64,000 bases of DNA from Symbiodinium microadriaticum (taxonomy: Eukaryota > Sar > Dinophyceae > Suessiales > Symbiodiniaceae). A program made the translations under genes and the position numbers. Below, in pieces: positions 32,501 through 39,027 of the stretch (positions are counted from its first letter, which is position 1; each line of letters starts with the position of its first letter). Location of the stretch: assembly GCA_001939145.1 (NCBI GenBank), contig LSRX01000055.1, positions 1 through 64,000 of the forward strand. The letters are read 5' to 3'. Below the pieces are notes generated by a model. That model was given only the letters and a program-made list of their open reading frames with translations, was not told where the DNA came from and searched no databases.

Positions 32501-34887
32501 ATTCAAACCTGACAGAAGGACAGAAGCCCTTTTAACACCCCGTGAGCCCGCCAGTAGCAGGCACTGTCGACTGTGTGCTGGTGGGGCACCTGCAAACAGT
32601 CAGGGCCCCGGCTTCGTGGGGGCAGGGATTCCCTGAAGCCAAACCCAGGGTTCAGGGCTTACAGGGTTTAGTTGAGGACTTGGGGTTTTGGGTTGAGGAC
32701 TTGGGGTTTAGTTGAGGACTTGGGGTTTTGGGTTGAGGACTTCGGGATTAAGGTTTAGAGGGTCTTTAAACAGCCAGCCTTAGTCTACAAATCCTCGAGT
32801 CTTTCGTTTTTAGTCCCTAAACCTTACATTGCAGTTAACCTAAACCCTAAAACCTCAACCCTGTAAACCCTGTAGACCCTAAACCCTAAACAGGCATTCT
32901 GGCTCAGAACTGGATGCTAGAGGTCCGTCCCAGGTAGAACCTGAACCACTACACCATAAACCCTAAACCCTAAGCCCTAAACCCTAAACCCTAAACTCTA
33001 AACCGCCCTAAACCCTAAACCCTATAAGCCCTAAACCCTACACCTCAAAGCTTCTGGCCAAGGTCAGCTCCGTCAGCTTCGCCGCGAACGGCGTCTACCT
33101 GGCCAGTGGCTCGCTGGACGGCACAGCACGGGGCTCAGACGGGGGCTTCCGGTAGTAGGGTCTAGGGGTTTGGGGTTTAGGGTTCAGGGGTTTATGGGTG
33201 TAGGGGTTTAGGGTTTAGGGTTTGGGTTCCGGTAGTAGGGTTTGATTAGGGTGTGGGTCGAGGGTTCAGGGATCAGGGTTTGGGGTCAAGGGCTCAGGGT
33301 GCGGTTAGGGCTCAGGGTGTTGTAGGGGCACGAGGGGTCATAATGGGCCCCCAAACCCTCTTCTAATTGTTAAGGCCGCTACATTATTCGTTTTAGAGCT
33401 CCGGGAATTGGGTTCAGGGCTTTTGGGCTTATGGGTTTCTGGCCGCTCGTTGCTTGCTCGGGTCGACGAGAATGAGAAGTAATGCAGGTCAAGGTTGGGG
33501 TAGGGTTTTCCTGGACCCTCCAGAATCTACCTTTTTAGGATTCCTTCTTATGATTTCTTTATATAAGTCCTTAAAAAAGGTAGGGTCTAGGGTTGATTTG
33601 GGTAGTAGATGACTTTCGGCTATGTGGCCCGCCACTAGCAAGAGTCCTGGCTGCAGTTGCCCAAAACACAGCAGAGGGGTTTGTGGAGCCACTAGACGTC
33701 ATCCGAAAGCCTCTCTACAGGTTAGGTTGAGGGATAAAAACCCCTAAACCCTAAACCCTAAACCCTAAACCATAAACCCTAAACCCTGAAGGACCAAGAA
33801 TTCCTCTATACCGGGTTGTTTTAATAAGGGCCCGGATCAGGGTTTGGGGTTTAGGGTTTAGATTTTCAGTGAAAAGTACCAGCCCCTTTGATTCTCCAGA
33901 TTAAAAGTTCGACATGATTAAGGCCCATGTTAAAATCTCAGAAGGCTTTTTAANCTCCGAAGAGCACCGGTCCAGACCCTCCCTAAACCCTGAAGGACCA
34001 AGAATTCCTCTATACCGGGTTGTTTTAATAAGGGCCCGGATCAGGCCCCTTCTTCGGATTCTACAAGGGCTCGGTGACGACGTTGTGTGTGTGTGTGTGT
34101 GTGTTTGGCTTTCGGCTTAAGATATTTCGAGTTTTCAGGGCCGAGTGCGTTTGATTTTTTTTCGAGCTTTGGGTGCTTTTCTTTCGATGTCCTACGCCAT
34201 GGAAGGGGGACTTCGATGAGGGCTTAGGGATTAGGGTTACCGGTTTAGGGTTTGGGGCTTTTGGGGTTAGGGTTCAAGGTTTAGGGTTTAAGCTTTCGGA
34301 CGGGTTCCTTCGGTCTGCGGCTAGGTCGAAGGTTCCAGGAGGTTCGAGATTGAGCCTACTTGGAGTTTTGCTCTCTGCCCCTAAGGCCCACGGAAACCGA
34401 CACCCCTTTGGGGTTTGAGATTTGAGGTTTAGGGTTTAGGGTTTAGGATTTAGGATTTAGGGTTTAGTTTAGGGTCTAGGATTTAGGGTTTAGGATTTAG
34501 GGCCACCAGCAGCAGCAACAGCAGCAGCAACAACAGCAAAAAACAACAGCCCTAACCCCGAAACGGTCTGTCATGAATCCGAGCCTGACATCGTATCTAA
34601 CTTTGGAGTCTCCCGCACAGGTCCGCGTGTGGAACCTGAAGGACGTTTAGGGCTTACCTTAAGCTACCAAAACCTACTTTTTTGTAGGGTCCCTATAAAC
34701 TCTACATTAGGGTTTATAGTAAGAACCTACAAAAAAGTAGGTTATGGTAGCTTAAGGTAGGGTCTAGGGTTCAGAGTTTGGGGCTTCCGGTGTCGGTTGT
34801 AGGGTCCTTCATGGGTATTCCTCAAACTGCGAGTGTTTCCCATCTTCGACGCTGTTTCAGAAGGTCGTTACAGGGCTGGACGTGGAG
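11386..34887 (+). CDS. Multi-exon WD40 beta-propeller gene (model)
   Basis: Proposed exons: 11386-11445, 12252-12313, 15165-15203, 15488-15556, 17367-17396, 19934-19969, (26201-26296), 28580-28627, 30069-30120, 30888-30956, 32561-32598, 33063-33125, 34621-34644, 34861-34887. From 15165 to 19969, and again from 28580 to 34887, all joins are in phase and rebuild WD40 blades; for example exons at 30069 and 30888 give GHTDWVHSVAWSPGGHHVAS, and exons at 33063 and 34621 give YLASGSLDGTVRVWNLKD. WD40 proteins are scaffolds for protein complexes, so no specific role can be assigned. Introns at 15557, 17397, 30121 and 33126 use GC donors, common in dinoflagellates. No start codon, stop codon or complete blade count was found, and an exon seems missing between 11445 and 12252. 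It could be one gene or two adjacent ones. Confidence 0.65.
12252..12313 (+). CDS. WD40 gene exon, HTLQIWDLD
   Basis: An open frame with IAEQDHTLQIWDLDAPGPRL, the c-d strands with the WD dipeptide. The acceptor TAATCAG follows a CCCTAAA-rich tract; the donor is CTT|GTGCGG. It joins in phase 0 to 15165. Confidence 0.6.
12480..12480. other. Isolated N, probable contig join
   Basis: A single N separates a TTTAGGG array from ATTCAACCTGAAACC and CCCTAAA sequence; repeat orientation flips across it. Confidence 0.7.
13615..13785 (+). CDS. Exon-like open segment in WD40 intron
   Basis: A 56-codon stop-free stretch contains LKLRHIIRLLLEADPQFRMH and an amphipathic helical pattern, ending at TAA. A second frame is open over much of the same DNA (13443-13766), so the coding choice is uncertain. 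No family was recognised. Confidence 0.25.
   Translation, partial: GKTISKSSDKNLDNVAGLKLRHIIRLLLEADPQFRMHAAWALDILHGRSFEVVRPC
15165..15203 (+). CDS. WD40 gene exon, loop before GH position
   Basis: Thirteen codons (VIGATGPAQARAP) between CGTAG and a GTTACC donor. They give the loop between WD of the preceding exon and VNDVDYS of the next a normal WD40 length. Confidence 0.5.
15204..15487. mobile_element. Intron formed by MITE family L with nested family E
   Basis: The intron starts GTTACCCAGAGACTCCA and ends TGGAGTCTCTGGGTATCTAG: 15-bp perfect inverted repeats, with GT as first bases and AG as last. Inside, 15240-15332 is a family E copy (ACCTGGACCCCAAAGAACC and its inverse). Exons on both sides are WD40 sequence in phase, so the element coincides with the intron. 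Confidence 0.65.
15488..15556 (+). CDS. WD40 gene exon, VNDVDYSRDGTW...SADKSIK
   Basis: Twenty-three codons: VNDVDYSRDGTWIASASADK then SIK, a textbook WD40 b-c stretch. The acceptor is the end of the family L element; the donor AAG|GCCCTT is of GC type. It joins 17367 to read SADKSIKVWQASTGAC. Confidence 0.75.
15884..16004 (+). CDS. Terminal-exon-like segment inside WD40 intron
   Basis: After AATTGCAG, a frame reads LALAFRLIQAYERFLRVLTR and ends EYMIDKDIMEM then TGA. It has a good acceptor and balanced composition, but lies inside the 15557-17366 intron of the WD40 model. Either it is an alternative last exon or a chance frame. No domain was recognised. Confidence 0.3.
17367..17396 (+). CDS. 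WD40 gene micro-exon VWQASTGACK
   Basis: Ten codons after CTGTGGAG, followed by a GC donor (AAG|GCGCAG). They join 15488-15556 and 19934-19969 in phase 0, giving SIKVWQASTGACKATLQGH. The frame also stays open upstream and downstream, so exon edges rest on the WD40 fit. Confidence 0.6.
17452..17882. repeat. Inverted telomere-like arms around MITE family K
   Basis: TTTAGGG(G) repeats (about 17452-17645) and CCCTAAA repeats (about 17776-17882) are mirror images about the 129-bp element 17646-17774, whose ends are CAACTGGTTTTCATGCTGAT and the near-inverse TATCAGCATTAAAACCAGTTG. The whole 430 bp is one large imperfect palindrome. Confidence 0.85.
18365..18406. repeat. CATA microsatellite at gap edge
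   Basis: Tandem CATA units run directly into the assembly gap. Confidence 0.95.
18407..19149. other. Assembly gap (743 N)
   Basis: Unknown sequence. The 110 bases directly right of it (19150-19259) recur at 24804-24913, directly right of an isolated N. Confidence 0.99.
19150..19259. repeat. 110-bp repeat at gap edge, copy 1
   Basis: Begins CAAGAGGGTGGTTTGGGAGG and is identical to 24804-24913. Both copies begin right after N, which suggests the same contig end was placed twice. Confidence 0.9.
19384..19478. mobile_element. MITE family F copy
   Basis: ATAAATCCTGCCGCACCC ... GGTAATGCAGGATGTATATC, with shared core AGGAATATACCATAATTCCC. Other copies lie at 23395-23490 and 55316-55418. Confidence 0.65.
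19934..19969 (+). CDS. WD40 gene exon ATLQGHLLSVSA
   Basis: Twelve codons after GCTTCCAG, carrying the GH signature dipeptide of a WD40 blade. Donor GTGGGC. Immediately downstream a family B element begins (GGGGTAGTTCTTG). It joins 17367-17396 in phase. Confidence 0.6.
20643..20752. mobile_element. MITE family B copy
   Basis: Starts GGGGTAGTTCTCTGACTC and ends TTTGGAGAACTACCC. Full or partial copies are seen at 19987, 20075, 21781, 21991-22090 and 22317-22416. GT near the left end would be a usable splice donor. Confidence 0.7.
20804..21060. repeat. CCCTAAA arrays with tandem 90-bp unit
   Basis: CCCTAAA units are followed by two copies of CTCAGCGAGTTGGAAAAGGC plus an A-run and heptamers (about 20919-21000 and 21000-21065), i.e. 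a tandem repeat that includes heptamer sequence. Confidence 0.8.
21919..22170 (+). CDS. Possible two-exon segment split by a family B MITE
   Basis: ATG at 21919 opens MEEALSRFTFIAQIGLKPWL then NRHV up to the MITE at 21991-22090. After it, KLRTWGALDPEPQIRTLTSA continues in an open frame. Splicing C|GTAGCT to GTGGAG|AAG would remove the element. This lies within a WD40 intron, so it may be an alternative exon, a nested gene or chance. Confidence 0.3.
21991..22090. mobile_element. MITE family B copy with 6-bp target duplication
   Basis: CGTAGCTTTCCAAATTCGGG ... ACTTTAGAGAACTACC, exactly 100 bp, flanked by CATGTG on both sides (21985-21990 and 22091-22096). This is the clearest insertion footprint in the window. 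Confidence 0.75.
22317..22416. mobile_element. MITE family B copy
   Basis: GGGTGGTTCTCTAAATCAGG at the left and CCCTAATTTAGAGAACTACC at the right form good inverted repeats. Confidence 0.75.
22590..22962. repeat. Higher-order CCCTAAA array
   Basis: CCCTAAA, CCCCTAAA, CGCCTAGA and CGCCTAAA variants alternate, with CTCTTAATCCTAAACCC repeated three times as part of a longer unit of about 60 bp. No coding frame is supported. Confidence 0.9.
23395..23490. mobile_element. MITE family F copy
   Basis: GATAAATCCTGCATTACCCC ... GGTAATGCTGAGGATTAACA with the family core GGAATATACTTTAATTCCCA. A degraded partner begins near 23755 (GATGTAAATCCTGCATTACC). Confidence 0.65.
24060..24169. mobile_element. MITE family A copy
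   Basis: GGGCTTAAATAATTACTAAT ... AAATATTAAGGCCCC with internal TTTTGGGGGG. It abuts the 5' end of the RNase H remnant and may have replaced or split it there. Confidence 0.65.
24182..24802 (+). CDS. RNase H domain fragment of a LINE-type retrotransposon
   Basis: One frame is open from about 24182 to the N at 24803. AGWAVVV matches the first beta strand of RNase H; IAEVAALFWGSVLAL carries the catalytic Glu; FRADNVSAL carries the second Asp; GHACDTANELADALA carries the His and last Asp. RNase H removes the RNA strand of hybrids during non-LTR retrotransposition. The first catalytic Asp (DGS) that should lie just before AGWAVVV is absent; family A MITE sequence lies there instead. The remaining ~90 residues (to SSAALRPF) are a C-terminal tail that is cut by the N. 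No reverse transcriptase is in the window, so this is a truncated remnant within a WD40 intron. Composition is GC-rich and free of heptamers. Confidence 0.8.
24804..24913. repeat. 110-bp repeat, copy 2
   Basis: Identical to 19150-19259 and joined to the RNase H fragment only through an isolated N, so the join may be artificial. Confidence 0.9.
25136..25198 (+). CDS. Terminal-exon-like short segment
   Basis: After GCTGTTCTAG the frame LRKTCKAKEVNAARARNPES ends at TAG. The acceptor is good and composition basic, but there is no family or partner. Confidence 0.22.
26097..26182. repeat. CCCTAAA / AGCCCTAAAGCC array
   Basis: A tandem array of CCCTAAA and a 7-mer variant, TAAAGCC, directly upstream of the 26201 exon. 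Confidence 0.85.
26201..26296 (+). CDS. Probable WD40 gene exon, GGSWDKTV
   Basis: After GGTCCAG the frame reads FAFNSPLCPFGGSWDKTVSP, fitting the F.S....GSWDKTV strand of a blade, and ends at a GTTTAGGG donor. CCCTAAA lies upstream and TTTAGGG downstream. Phase 0 fits the exon at 19934. The linkage to 28580 is uncertain, so inner donors such as ACC|GTGTCT are possible. Confidence 0.45.
26565..26612. repeat. TA/CA microsatellite
   Basis: (TA)n interrupted by TTTATT, followed by a short CA run. Confidence 0.95.
26789..27060 (+). pseudogene. Gene fragment with two in-frame stops
   Basis: A single frame carries three protein-like blocks: MQYQRLHGDLSKHDDQNTPP, then SMLLRQIVNMLGNENECTRL, then ALDIEERMVRDARTEHPGLW. 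They are interrupted by TGA at 26903 and TAG at 26990 with no room for introns. This looks like a decayed coding region of unknown family. A different frame (from 26775) is fully open but has a less protein-like, Cys-rich composition. Confidence 0.35.
27092..27196 (+). CDS. Small ORF of 34 codons
   Basis: ATG at 27092 starts MAEVDPAALSSSRLPWGHVT and continues LLVEDEKARAPSCS to TAA. It follows directly after a TTTGGGG tract. It could be a short peptide, a first exon or chance. Confidence 0.25.
   Translation: MAEVDPAALSSSRLPWGHVTLLVEDEKARAPSCS
28580..28627 (+). CDS. WD40 gene exon, CIWDTEETSP
   Basis: Sixteen codons after GGGAG, including VARCIWDTEETSP with the WD dipeptide. Donor GTTCAG. It joins 30069 in phase 0 to give WDTEETSPQLRTGHTDWV. 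Confidence 0.6.
28690..29090. repeat. TTTAGGG then CCCTAAA/CCCTAAT tracts
   Basis: TTTAGGG-type units (28706-28800) face CCCTAAA, CCCTAATC and CCTATAGTC units (28860-29070) across about 60 bp. No gene is visible. Confidence 0.85.
29828..30022. mobile_element. MITE family D, tandem or nested pair
   Basis: ACCTTAAGCTACCACAACC opens the unit; TTGTAGGTTCTTACTATCAA and the TAGAATTTATGGGGACCCTA block appear twice (29872-29945 and 29942-30013), and GGTAGCTTAGGG / GGTAGCTA closes. A complete single copy is at 34655-34760. Confidence 0.7.
30069..30120 (+). CDS. WD40 gene exon, GHTDWVHSVAWSP
   Basis: QLRTGHTDWVHSVAWSP plus one base. Acceptor CATCCGCAG; the donor is GC type (CCAG|GCTCGG). Joined to 30888 it gives an ideal blade. 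The frame is open a little upstream, so the 5' edge rests on the WD40 fit. Confidence 0.75.
30578..30687 (+). CDS. Open segment inside WD40 intron
   Basis: After CAACTACAG the frame reads SGKPQSSFIGEYSQRFQSAF and on to TGA. It has a good acceptor and protein-like composition but lies within the GC-AG intron 30121-30887. Alternative last exon or chance. Confidence 0.3.
30888..30956 (+). CDS. WD40 gene exon, SASSDHSVRVWDVFTG
   Basis: Acceptor CCTAACAG; codons read GHHVASASSDHSVRVWDVFT then GR, with the canonical S.D..VRVWD. Donor CGGG|GTCTGG. Phase matches both neighbours. Confidence 0.8.
31155..31301 (+). CDS. Open segment beside a family C MITE
   Basis: A frame with KKHPTSGGAKALKRQFLTAL and a Ser-rich end stops just before the family C copy at 31306. 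An open exon-like stretch follows that MITE (31416-31491, FGNAPVDCFDVQSFCSALSF, donor GTAGGT), but I could not connect the two in phase. Both lie in a WD40 intron. Confidence 0.25.
31306..31398. mobile_element. MITE family C copy
   Basis: CTACCCATAAGCTCCATT at the left and AATGG-like TATGGAGCCTGTGGGTAG at the right, with the family core TTACCTTATAGGATCC. Confidence 0.7.
31616..31824. mobile_element. MITE family G copy invaded by a CCCTAAA array
   Basis: Left end CTCCCTGGTTCTCAGTAGGG, right end ACTAAGAACCAGGGAG. Compared with the intact copy at 41828-41917, about 90 bp of CCCTAAA repeats (31716-31808) lie inside the right arm, and they include repeated CCATTCCCT pieces of the MITE itself. Confidence 0.75.
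31905..32540. other. TTTAGGG tract, then 500 bp with no visible gene
   Basis: 31905-32035 is TTTAGGG-type. 32040-32540 is moderately AT-rich unique sequence with stops in all frames and no repeat or RNA structure that I can name; it lies in a WD40 intron. Confidence 0.5.
32561..32598 (+). CDS. WD40 gene exon, CVLVGHLQT
   Basis: Acceptor AGTAGCAG; codons TVDCVLVGHLQT with the GH dipeptide; donor ACA|GTCAGG. It joins 33063 as GHLQTVSSVSFAANG. Confidence 0.75.
33063..33125 (+). CDS. WD40 gene exon, VSFAANGVYLASGSLDGT
   Basis: Twenty-one codons after GGCCAAG carrying V.SVSFA.NG.YLASGS.DGT. A GC donor (ACA|GCACGG) gives an in-phase join to VRVWNLKD at 34621. The frame stays open to 33151, so a longer exon ending at GTAGTAGG is possible. 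Confidence 0.75.
33427..33841 (+). CDS. Alternative exon chain within a WD40 intron
   Basis: Three open segments can be joined in phase: one ending at 33499; 33591-33720 with DFRLCGPPLARVLAAVAQNT; and 33792-33841 with TKNSSIPGCFNKGPDQ. The first intron (33500-33590) is a family E MITE. They lie inside the 33126-34620 WD40 intron, so they would be a nested or alternative product; the last piece is duplicated at 33982-34045 by a probable assembly artefact. Confidence 0.25.
33500..33590. mobile_element. MITE family E copy
   Basis: CCTGGACCCTCCAGAATCTACCTTTTT at positions 33510-33536 and AAAAAAGGTAGGGTCTAG at the right. It begins GT and ends AG. Confidence 0.65.
33840..33953. repeat. 114-bp repeat ending at an isolated N
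   Basis: Identical to 35393-35506 and ends at the N at 33954. The sequence just left of it (33778-33841) is repeated just right of the N (33982-34045). Confidence 0.9.
34084..34104. repeat. GT microsatellite
   Basis: A pure GT run of about ten units. Confidence 0.95.
34621..34644 (+). CDS. WD40 gene micro-exon VRVWNLKD
   Basis: Eight codons between TCCCGCACAG and a GTTTAGGG donor. The classic d-strand V.VW..., and it completes the SLDGT blade of the previous exon. Confidence 0.75.
34655..34760. mobile_element. MITE family D copy in WD40 intron
   Basis: ACCTTAAGCTACCAAAACCT ... AGGTTATGGTAGCTTAAGGT, near-perfect 28-bp inverted repeats, with TTTTTTGTAGG internal. It occupies half of the 216-bp intron between the exons at 34621 and 34861. 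Confidence 0.8.
34861..34887 (+). CDS. WD40 gene micro-exon KVVTGLDVE
   Basis: Nine codons after GCTGTTTCAG, donor GTTTTTAG. Joined to NLKD it reads NLKDKVVTGLDVE, the loop that leads to the next blade. The frame is open upstream as well, so the edge is inferred. No later WD40 exon was recognised. Confidence 0.5.
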
Positions 34888-35318
34888 GTTTTTAGACCCT
34901 AACTCCTAAACCTTGAACACTAAACCCTAAACCCTACACCTGAATCCGAAACCCTGAGCCCTAAACCCTAAACCCTACACACCTGGATCCTAAACCCTAA
35001 ACCCGGAACCCCGAACCCTAAACCCCAAAGTCAGGCCTAGGCCTCCGGGGTCATTACAGGGCTGTAGTGGGTACTTCTTGGGCCTTTAGGGTTTAATCAA
35101 TTAGGGTTTTCGGGTTTAGGGGTTTAGGGGTTTAGGGTTTAGGGCCTCATAAGATTGGTATTGTAGGGCTCTCCAAGAGCTTTGAGGCTTCTCGCGTTTG
35201 GAAGGTTGAAACATACGGGTTGCTTGTACGACATTGTACGACATTACCGGGCTTCTCTAACAGGGTTTGGCGGTTAAATCCTAAACCCTACACTCTAAAC
35301 CCTAAACCTTAAACCGAG

Positions 35319-35394
35319 GGGCATCAGCGTTTGAGAGTTTCCGGCGTTTGGCTGTGACCGAGCTTTGGCTTTTGCAAGCAGTCCGCAGATTCGG
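35319..35394 (+). CDS. Exon-like open segment
   Basis: After AAACCGAG the frame holds GASAFESFRRLAVTELWLLQ and ends at a GTTTGGGG donor. CCCTAAA lies upstream and TTTAGGG downstream. It is not WD40-like; it could belong to the tail of the upstream gene. Confidence 0.3.
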
Positions 35395-36228
35395 GTTTGG
35401 GGTTTAGGGTTTAGATTTTCAGTGAAAAGTACCAGCCCCTTTGATTCTCCAGATTAAAAGTTCGACATGATTAAGGCCCATGTTAAAATCTCAGAAGGCT
35501 TTTTAAAACCCTGAAGAGAAAGACACTTGTAGAAGCCTATAAGAGTCCTGCCGCAAGTCCTAAGAGCCCTAAAACCTAAAAATCCTTACTCTAGGGTTTA
35601 GGGTTTAGGGTCTTTGATCCGCAGAACCCTAAACCCTAAACCCTACTATGTTCTTTGATCCGCAGCCTTTTTTCCTTCAGACGTTCGCCTTACGCCGGAC
35701 CCAAAGGGATCACGGCTGAGGGCGAGGCGCCACGGGCTTTATACTGCTTCTGGAGGTGTTGTTCATTTTAGGGAGTTGGGCTTAGGGTATGGAGTTGCTA
35801 TAGATTGTCAGGTTGTATTTTCGGATGATACATGGGGTGTAATTTGCAAAGTTTATCGGGTTCGATAAGATTTTGTGTTTAAGTTCTTCGGGGGTTCTGC
35901 GCGTTCTTGAAATTCGGGTGCCCGCGTCAGGGTCTTTCAATTAAAGCCTATTATTAAGAACTAGGGTTCATGCTTGGCCCTAAACCCTAACCCTAGGCCC
36001 TAAACGCTAAACCCTAAGACTTAAGCGTCTGAGTCTAACCTAAAGCCCCTCAGAGGCCATTTGGGCAAGCGCTTTCCACGGCTTCACAGACGGTTGCACC
36101 ACTTAGTTAGAGAACTTTAGCCCCACACGGACATCTTCAGCTTAAGCCCGAAGAAACCGTCACCCTGAGCCGGGCCTGGCCTTGAAACTTTCCAACATAG
36201 ACCCAGAAACCCCGACCCCCAAGACCGC

Positions 36229-36741
36229 TCATGCCCCATGTTGCCCCATGGATGACGTGATTCTGTGGGTGTGGGAGTACGGGCTCTCGTTCTCCTTGCT
36301 ATACCCCCGAATGCTCCAAACAGGTGTTGCTTTCTTTTTTTGCCCCTTTCCCACTACCAAACGATCAGACGTGGCCCCAATCGCAAGAGTGTTGCTGGGA
36401 CATGCTGATGGATTGCATCGCAACTGGATTGTGACAGACTGCTGTTGCAATGCTGCAGCACATGCGTGGATCATGCTGTCGGTCAGGCAGCTGGATGGTG
36501 TGCTCGATGCATGCCGTGCTTCATGCATGGGCTTGCGGGTTGAGCTCGAGACGGGCCTTGCGCGAGCCGTCGTGAGGAGAACGTGAGCCTCAATGCCCAT
36601 GATGTGCCTTGCCTTGAGCCTTGCAGCGCAGTGGCCTGGCAACACGATCACTCGGCCATGCACTGGCATGGTGCAGGTGCCAACCTCCATGCAGATCTGC
36701 AAGCACGCCTTGGCTGAGACGTTCCCGACACCCCCAATCAC
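36229..36741 (-). CDS. Hypothetical ORF of 170 codons
   Basis: This is the longest fully open frame outside SWEET and RNase H. It starts MIGGVGNVSAKACLQICMEV and includes KGQKKKATPVWSIRG near the end. Third positions are G/C-biased, as expected of dinoflagellate coding DNA. The + strand is also open over 36182-36586 (HADGLHRNWIVTDCCCNAAA), with a less typical Cys/Trp-rich composition, so strand choice is a judgement. The region lacks heptamers. No domain or transposase motif was recognised. Confidence 0.4.
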   Translation of the reverse strand: MIGGVGNVSAKACLQICMEVGTCTMPVHGRVIVLPGHCAARLKARHIMGIEAHVLLTTARARPVSSSTRKPMHEARHASSTPSSCLTDSMIHACAAALQQQSVTIQLRCNPSACPSNTLAIGATSDRLVVGKGQKKKATPVWSIRGYSKENESPYSHTHRITSSMGQHGA

Positions 36742-36914
36742 TGAGACTCAGTGAGGCCCATCAAAGCAGAAAAAAGCCCTCGACCGGCCCTCCTAAGAAG
36801 AGTAGGGTTGCGGTTTCGTAACCTAAACGACAAAACATTTAGGGTTCATAGGGTCTAGGGTTTAACACCTAACCCTAAACCCGAAATCCCCGAAACGCCT
36901 GTGAGGTCGTCCCC

Positions 36915-37075
36915 ATGTACTGCTGTTGCAGCCCGGAGGAGGATGTCAAGGTGCCGTACTGTTTTTTCTCCTTGTTTGGGTTACCCATAGGCTCCTTAGT
37001 AGTTCCTATTTGTGGCAATCCCAAAAAGGAACTACTTAGGGGCCTATGGGTAGGGCCGTTCAGGAGTCGCGGTTT
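36915..37075 (+). CDS. Small gene start with MITE C as intron
   Basis: ATG at 36915 gives MYCCCSPEEDVKVPYCFFSL then F and two bases. The intron 36980-37053 (74 bp, starts GTTACCCATAGG, ends GGGTAG) is a family C MITE. The downstream exon continues in phase with GAVQESRF. Without splicing the frame also stays open, so splicing is inferred. The Cys triplet after Met resembles N-terminal acylation signals. Confidence 0.35.
36980..37053. mobile_element. MITE family C copy, short
   Basis: GTTACCCATAGGCTCCTTAG ... GGGGCCTATGGGTAG. This is the shortest family C copy. It has both GT and AG at its ends. Confidence 0.7.
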
Positions 37076-38392
37076 TAAGATGGGTTTAGGGTTTGCGGGT
37101 TTCGGGGCTTAGGGTTTCGGGTTTAGGGTTCAGAGATTGAGGGGCTAGGGTTTAGGGTTTGGGGGTTTGGGGTCCCTCTTGCAGAAACAAAGGCGAGTTC
37201 TCGAAATGGCCAACCTCTTCAAGCTTGTAAATTCCGAGAGTCTTCGGGAACCGGCAGGGTTTAGGGCTCTAGGGTTTTGGGGGTTCGGGTTCAGGTTTTG
37301 GGTTCTGGCTGAGTAAGTGCTGAGGGTTGCACCAGTTCATGGTTGCAGGATTTTGGTCTCTGACGTTGGGGTTTGTAGCATACCGTCCTTATAAAGCTGT
37401 GAACGGACGACCTTCGTAGCCCTTAAACCTTGAACCTCCATGTTAAACCTTAGCAACTTAAACCCTACAGAACCTTCAACCTGGATCCTTAATTCAATTC
37501 CCCAAACCCTGAACCCTAAAAGTTTTCCTTCCTACCCCGACCCCTAAACCCGAAACCATCCTAGATCCTGAACCCAATCTGTATACGTAAATTTTATTAC
37601 AACAAAGCACGCCTCGTTCTTCCGTTGTCTTTGTTTAATTAAATTGACCACCGACCACCATTCTATTATAATATGAAGTGATCACTTCGTTCACATTGTT
37701 CCTCTTCTTTTCAATGAAAGCAGGGAAGCGAGAGAAGGAGCCCTTGCAGATCCCTTATAGGAACCCTCATGGTTCCTTTAAGTACCCTACACCGTGAACC
37801 CTGAACCCTAAAACCCTAAACCCTAAACCCTGAACCCTGAACCCCAAAACCTTGAACCCTAAGCCCTAAAACCCCCAACCCTGAACCCTAATCCCTGAAC
37901 CCTGAACCCCAAACTTCCTAAACCCTGAACCGGGGCCAACAGCCTGCTCTGCGTGCCGTTGCAAGGCTACGATGGTGGAGGTCGATTCGGTGACCCCTAA
38001 GGACCGCCCTTCAAGGGCTTTTTTTGGGGTTTAGGGTTTGGGGGGTTTAGGGTTCAGGGTTCCTTTAAGGGTTCCCTTGAGGGTTCGCTTTTTTGGGGTT
38101 TAGGGTTCAGGGTTCCTTTAAGGGTTCCCTTGAGGGTTCCCTTAAGGGTGCCTTTGAGGGTTCCTTTAAGGTTTCCTGTAAGAGTTCCGAGGGAGAGGCA
38201 TGGTTACGGATTCTGGGGTTTTGGTACTTAGCAGGAAAAGAAGGTTAGGGTGTAGGGGTTTAGGGGTTTAGGGGTTTAGGGTTTAGGTTTTAGGGTTTAG
38301 TCTTTAAGTTTTTGGGTTCGGGGGTGTCGAGCAAAATATTCACAACACGAAAACGCAAAGCCAGAATCTCTCGAGACGCCTCTGAGTAAGTC

Positions 38393-38689
38393 ATGAAACA
38401 CAGCTGCGGAAGTACTAGCCCAGTCGAAAGGCTAAAGCGTTTGTCTTCCTCAATGCCCACGGCCCTTACTGTGCTTTCGGAGCCCGGCAAAAAAAACATG
38501 ATTCTTAAGAAGACTTGTAGCTTCAAGCAGCCTCGTGTGAAGATTGTATGGGTTGGTTTTGAGGGTTTGCGAACTCCCTAAACCCTAAACCCTGTACCCT
38601 AAACCCTAAACCCTATTTCCAGGAAGATTACAAGAAGCTCGAGGAGGCCATTGCGGCTTGGCATGAAGGAGTCGATGGCCTAAACCACG
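38393..38689 (+). CDS. Two-exon hypothetical gene start
   Basis: Exon 1 (38393-38545) starts MKHSCGSTSPVERLKRLSSS and ends FKQPRVKI at donor GTATGG. Exon 2 (38623-38689) follows CTATTTCCAG with EDYKKLEEAIAAWHEGVDGL then NH, ending at donor G|GTTTAGGG. The join is phase 0. The 77-bp intron is CCCTAAA-rich before its acceptor. Exon 2 has acidic, helical, protein-like composition and classical splice ends. The family is unknown. A further exon with EKLDGEGPEHTAANNKSFNT (38826-38890) may follow, but phase does not fit directly. Confidence 0.45.
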
Positions 38690-39027
38690 GTTTAGGGTTT
38701 AGGGCGTGAGGTTTGAGGTTTAGGGTTTAGGGTTTAGGGTTGTAAAGGCCCCTAAACCCTAAGCCCAACTTCCGAACCCTGAACCCTCGGGGAGACACTC
38801 TGGGTCCTCATCATCACTGCTTAAGGTCGAAAAGCTTGACGGAGAAGGTCCCGAACACACAGCTGCCAACAACAAGAGTTTCAACACGAACAATGTATAC
38901 CTCTAGGGTAGGAATAATTACCACTGTAGCTCCTTAGGGCTCCTTATTGTTCAATGTACGTAAGTCGACTACGACTGGACCACGCAGCACGGCAGTCGGC
39001 AGTAACTGCTCGATCCGGTGCCATGTG

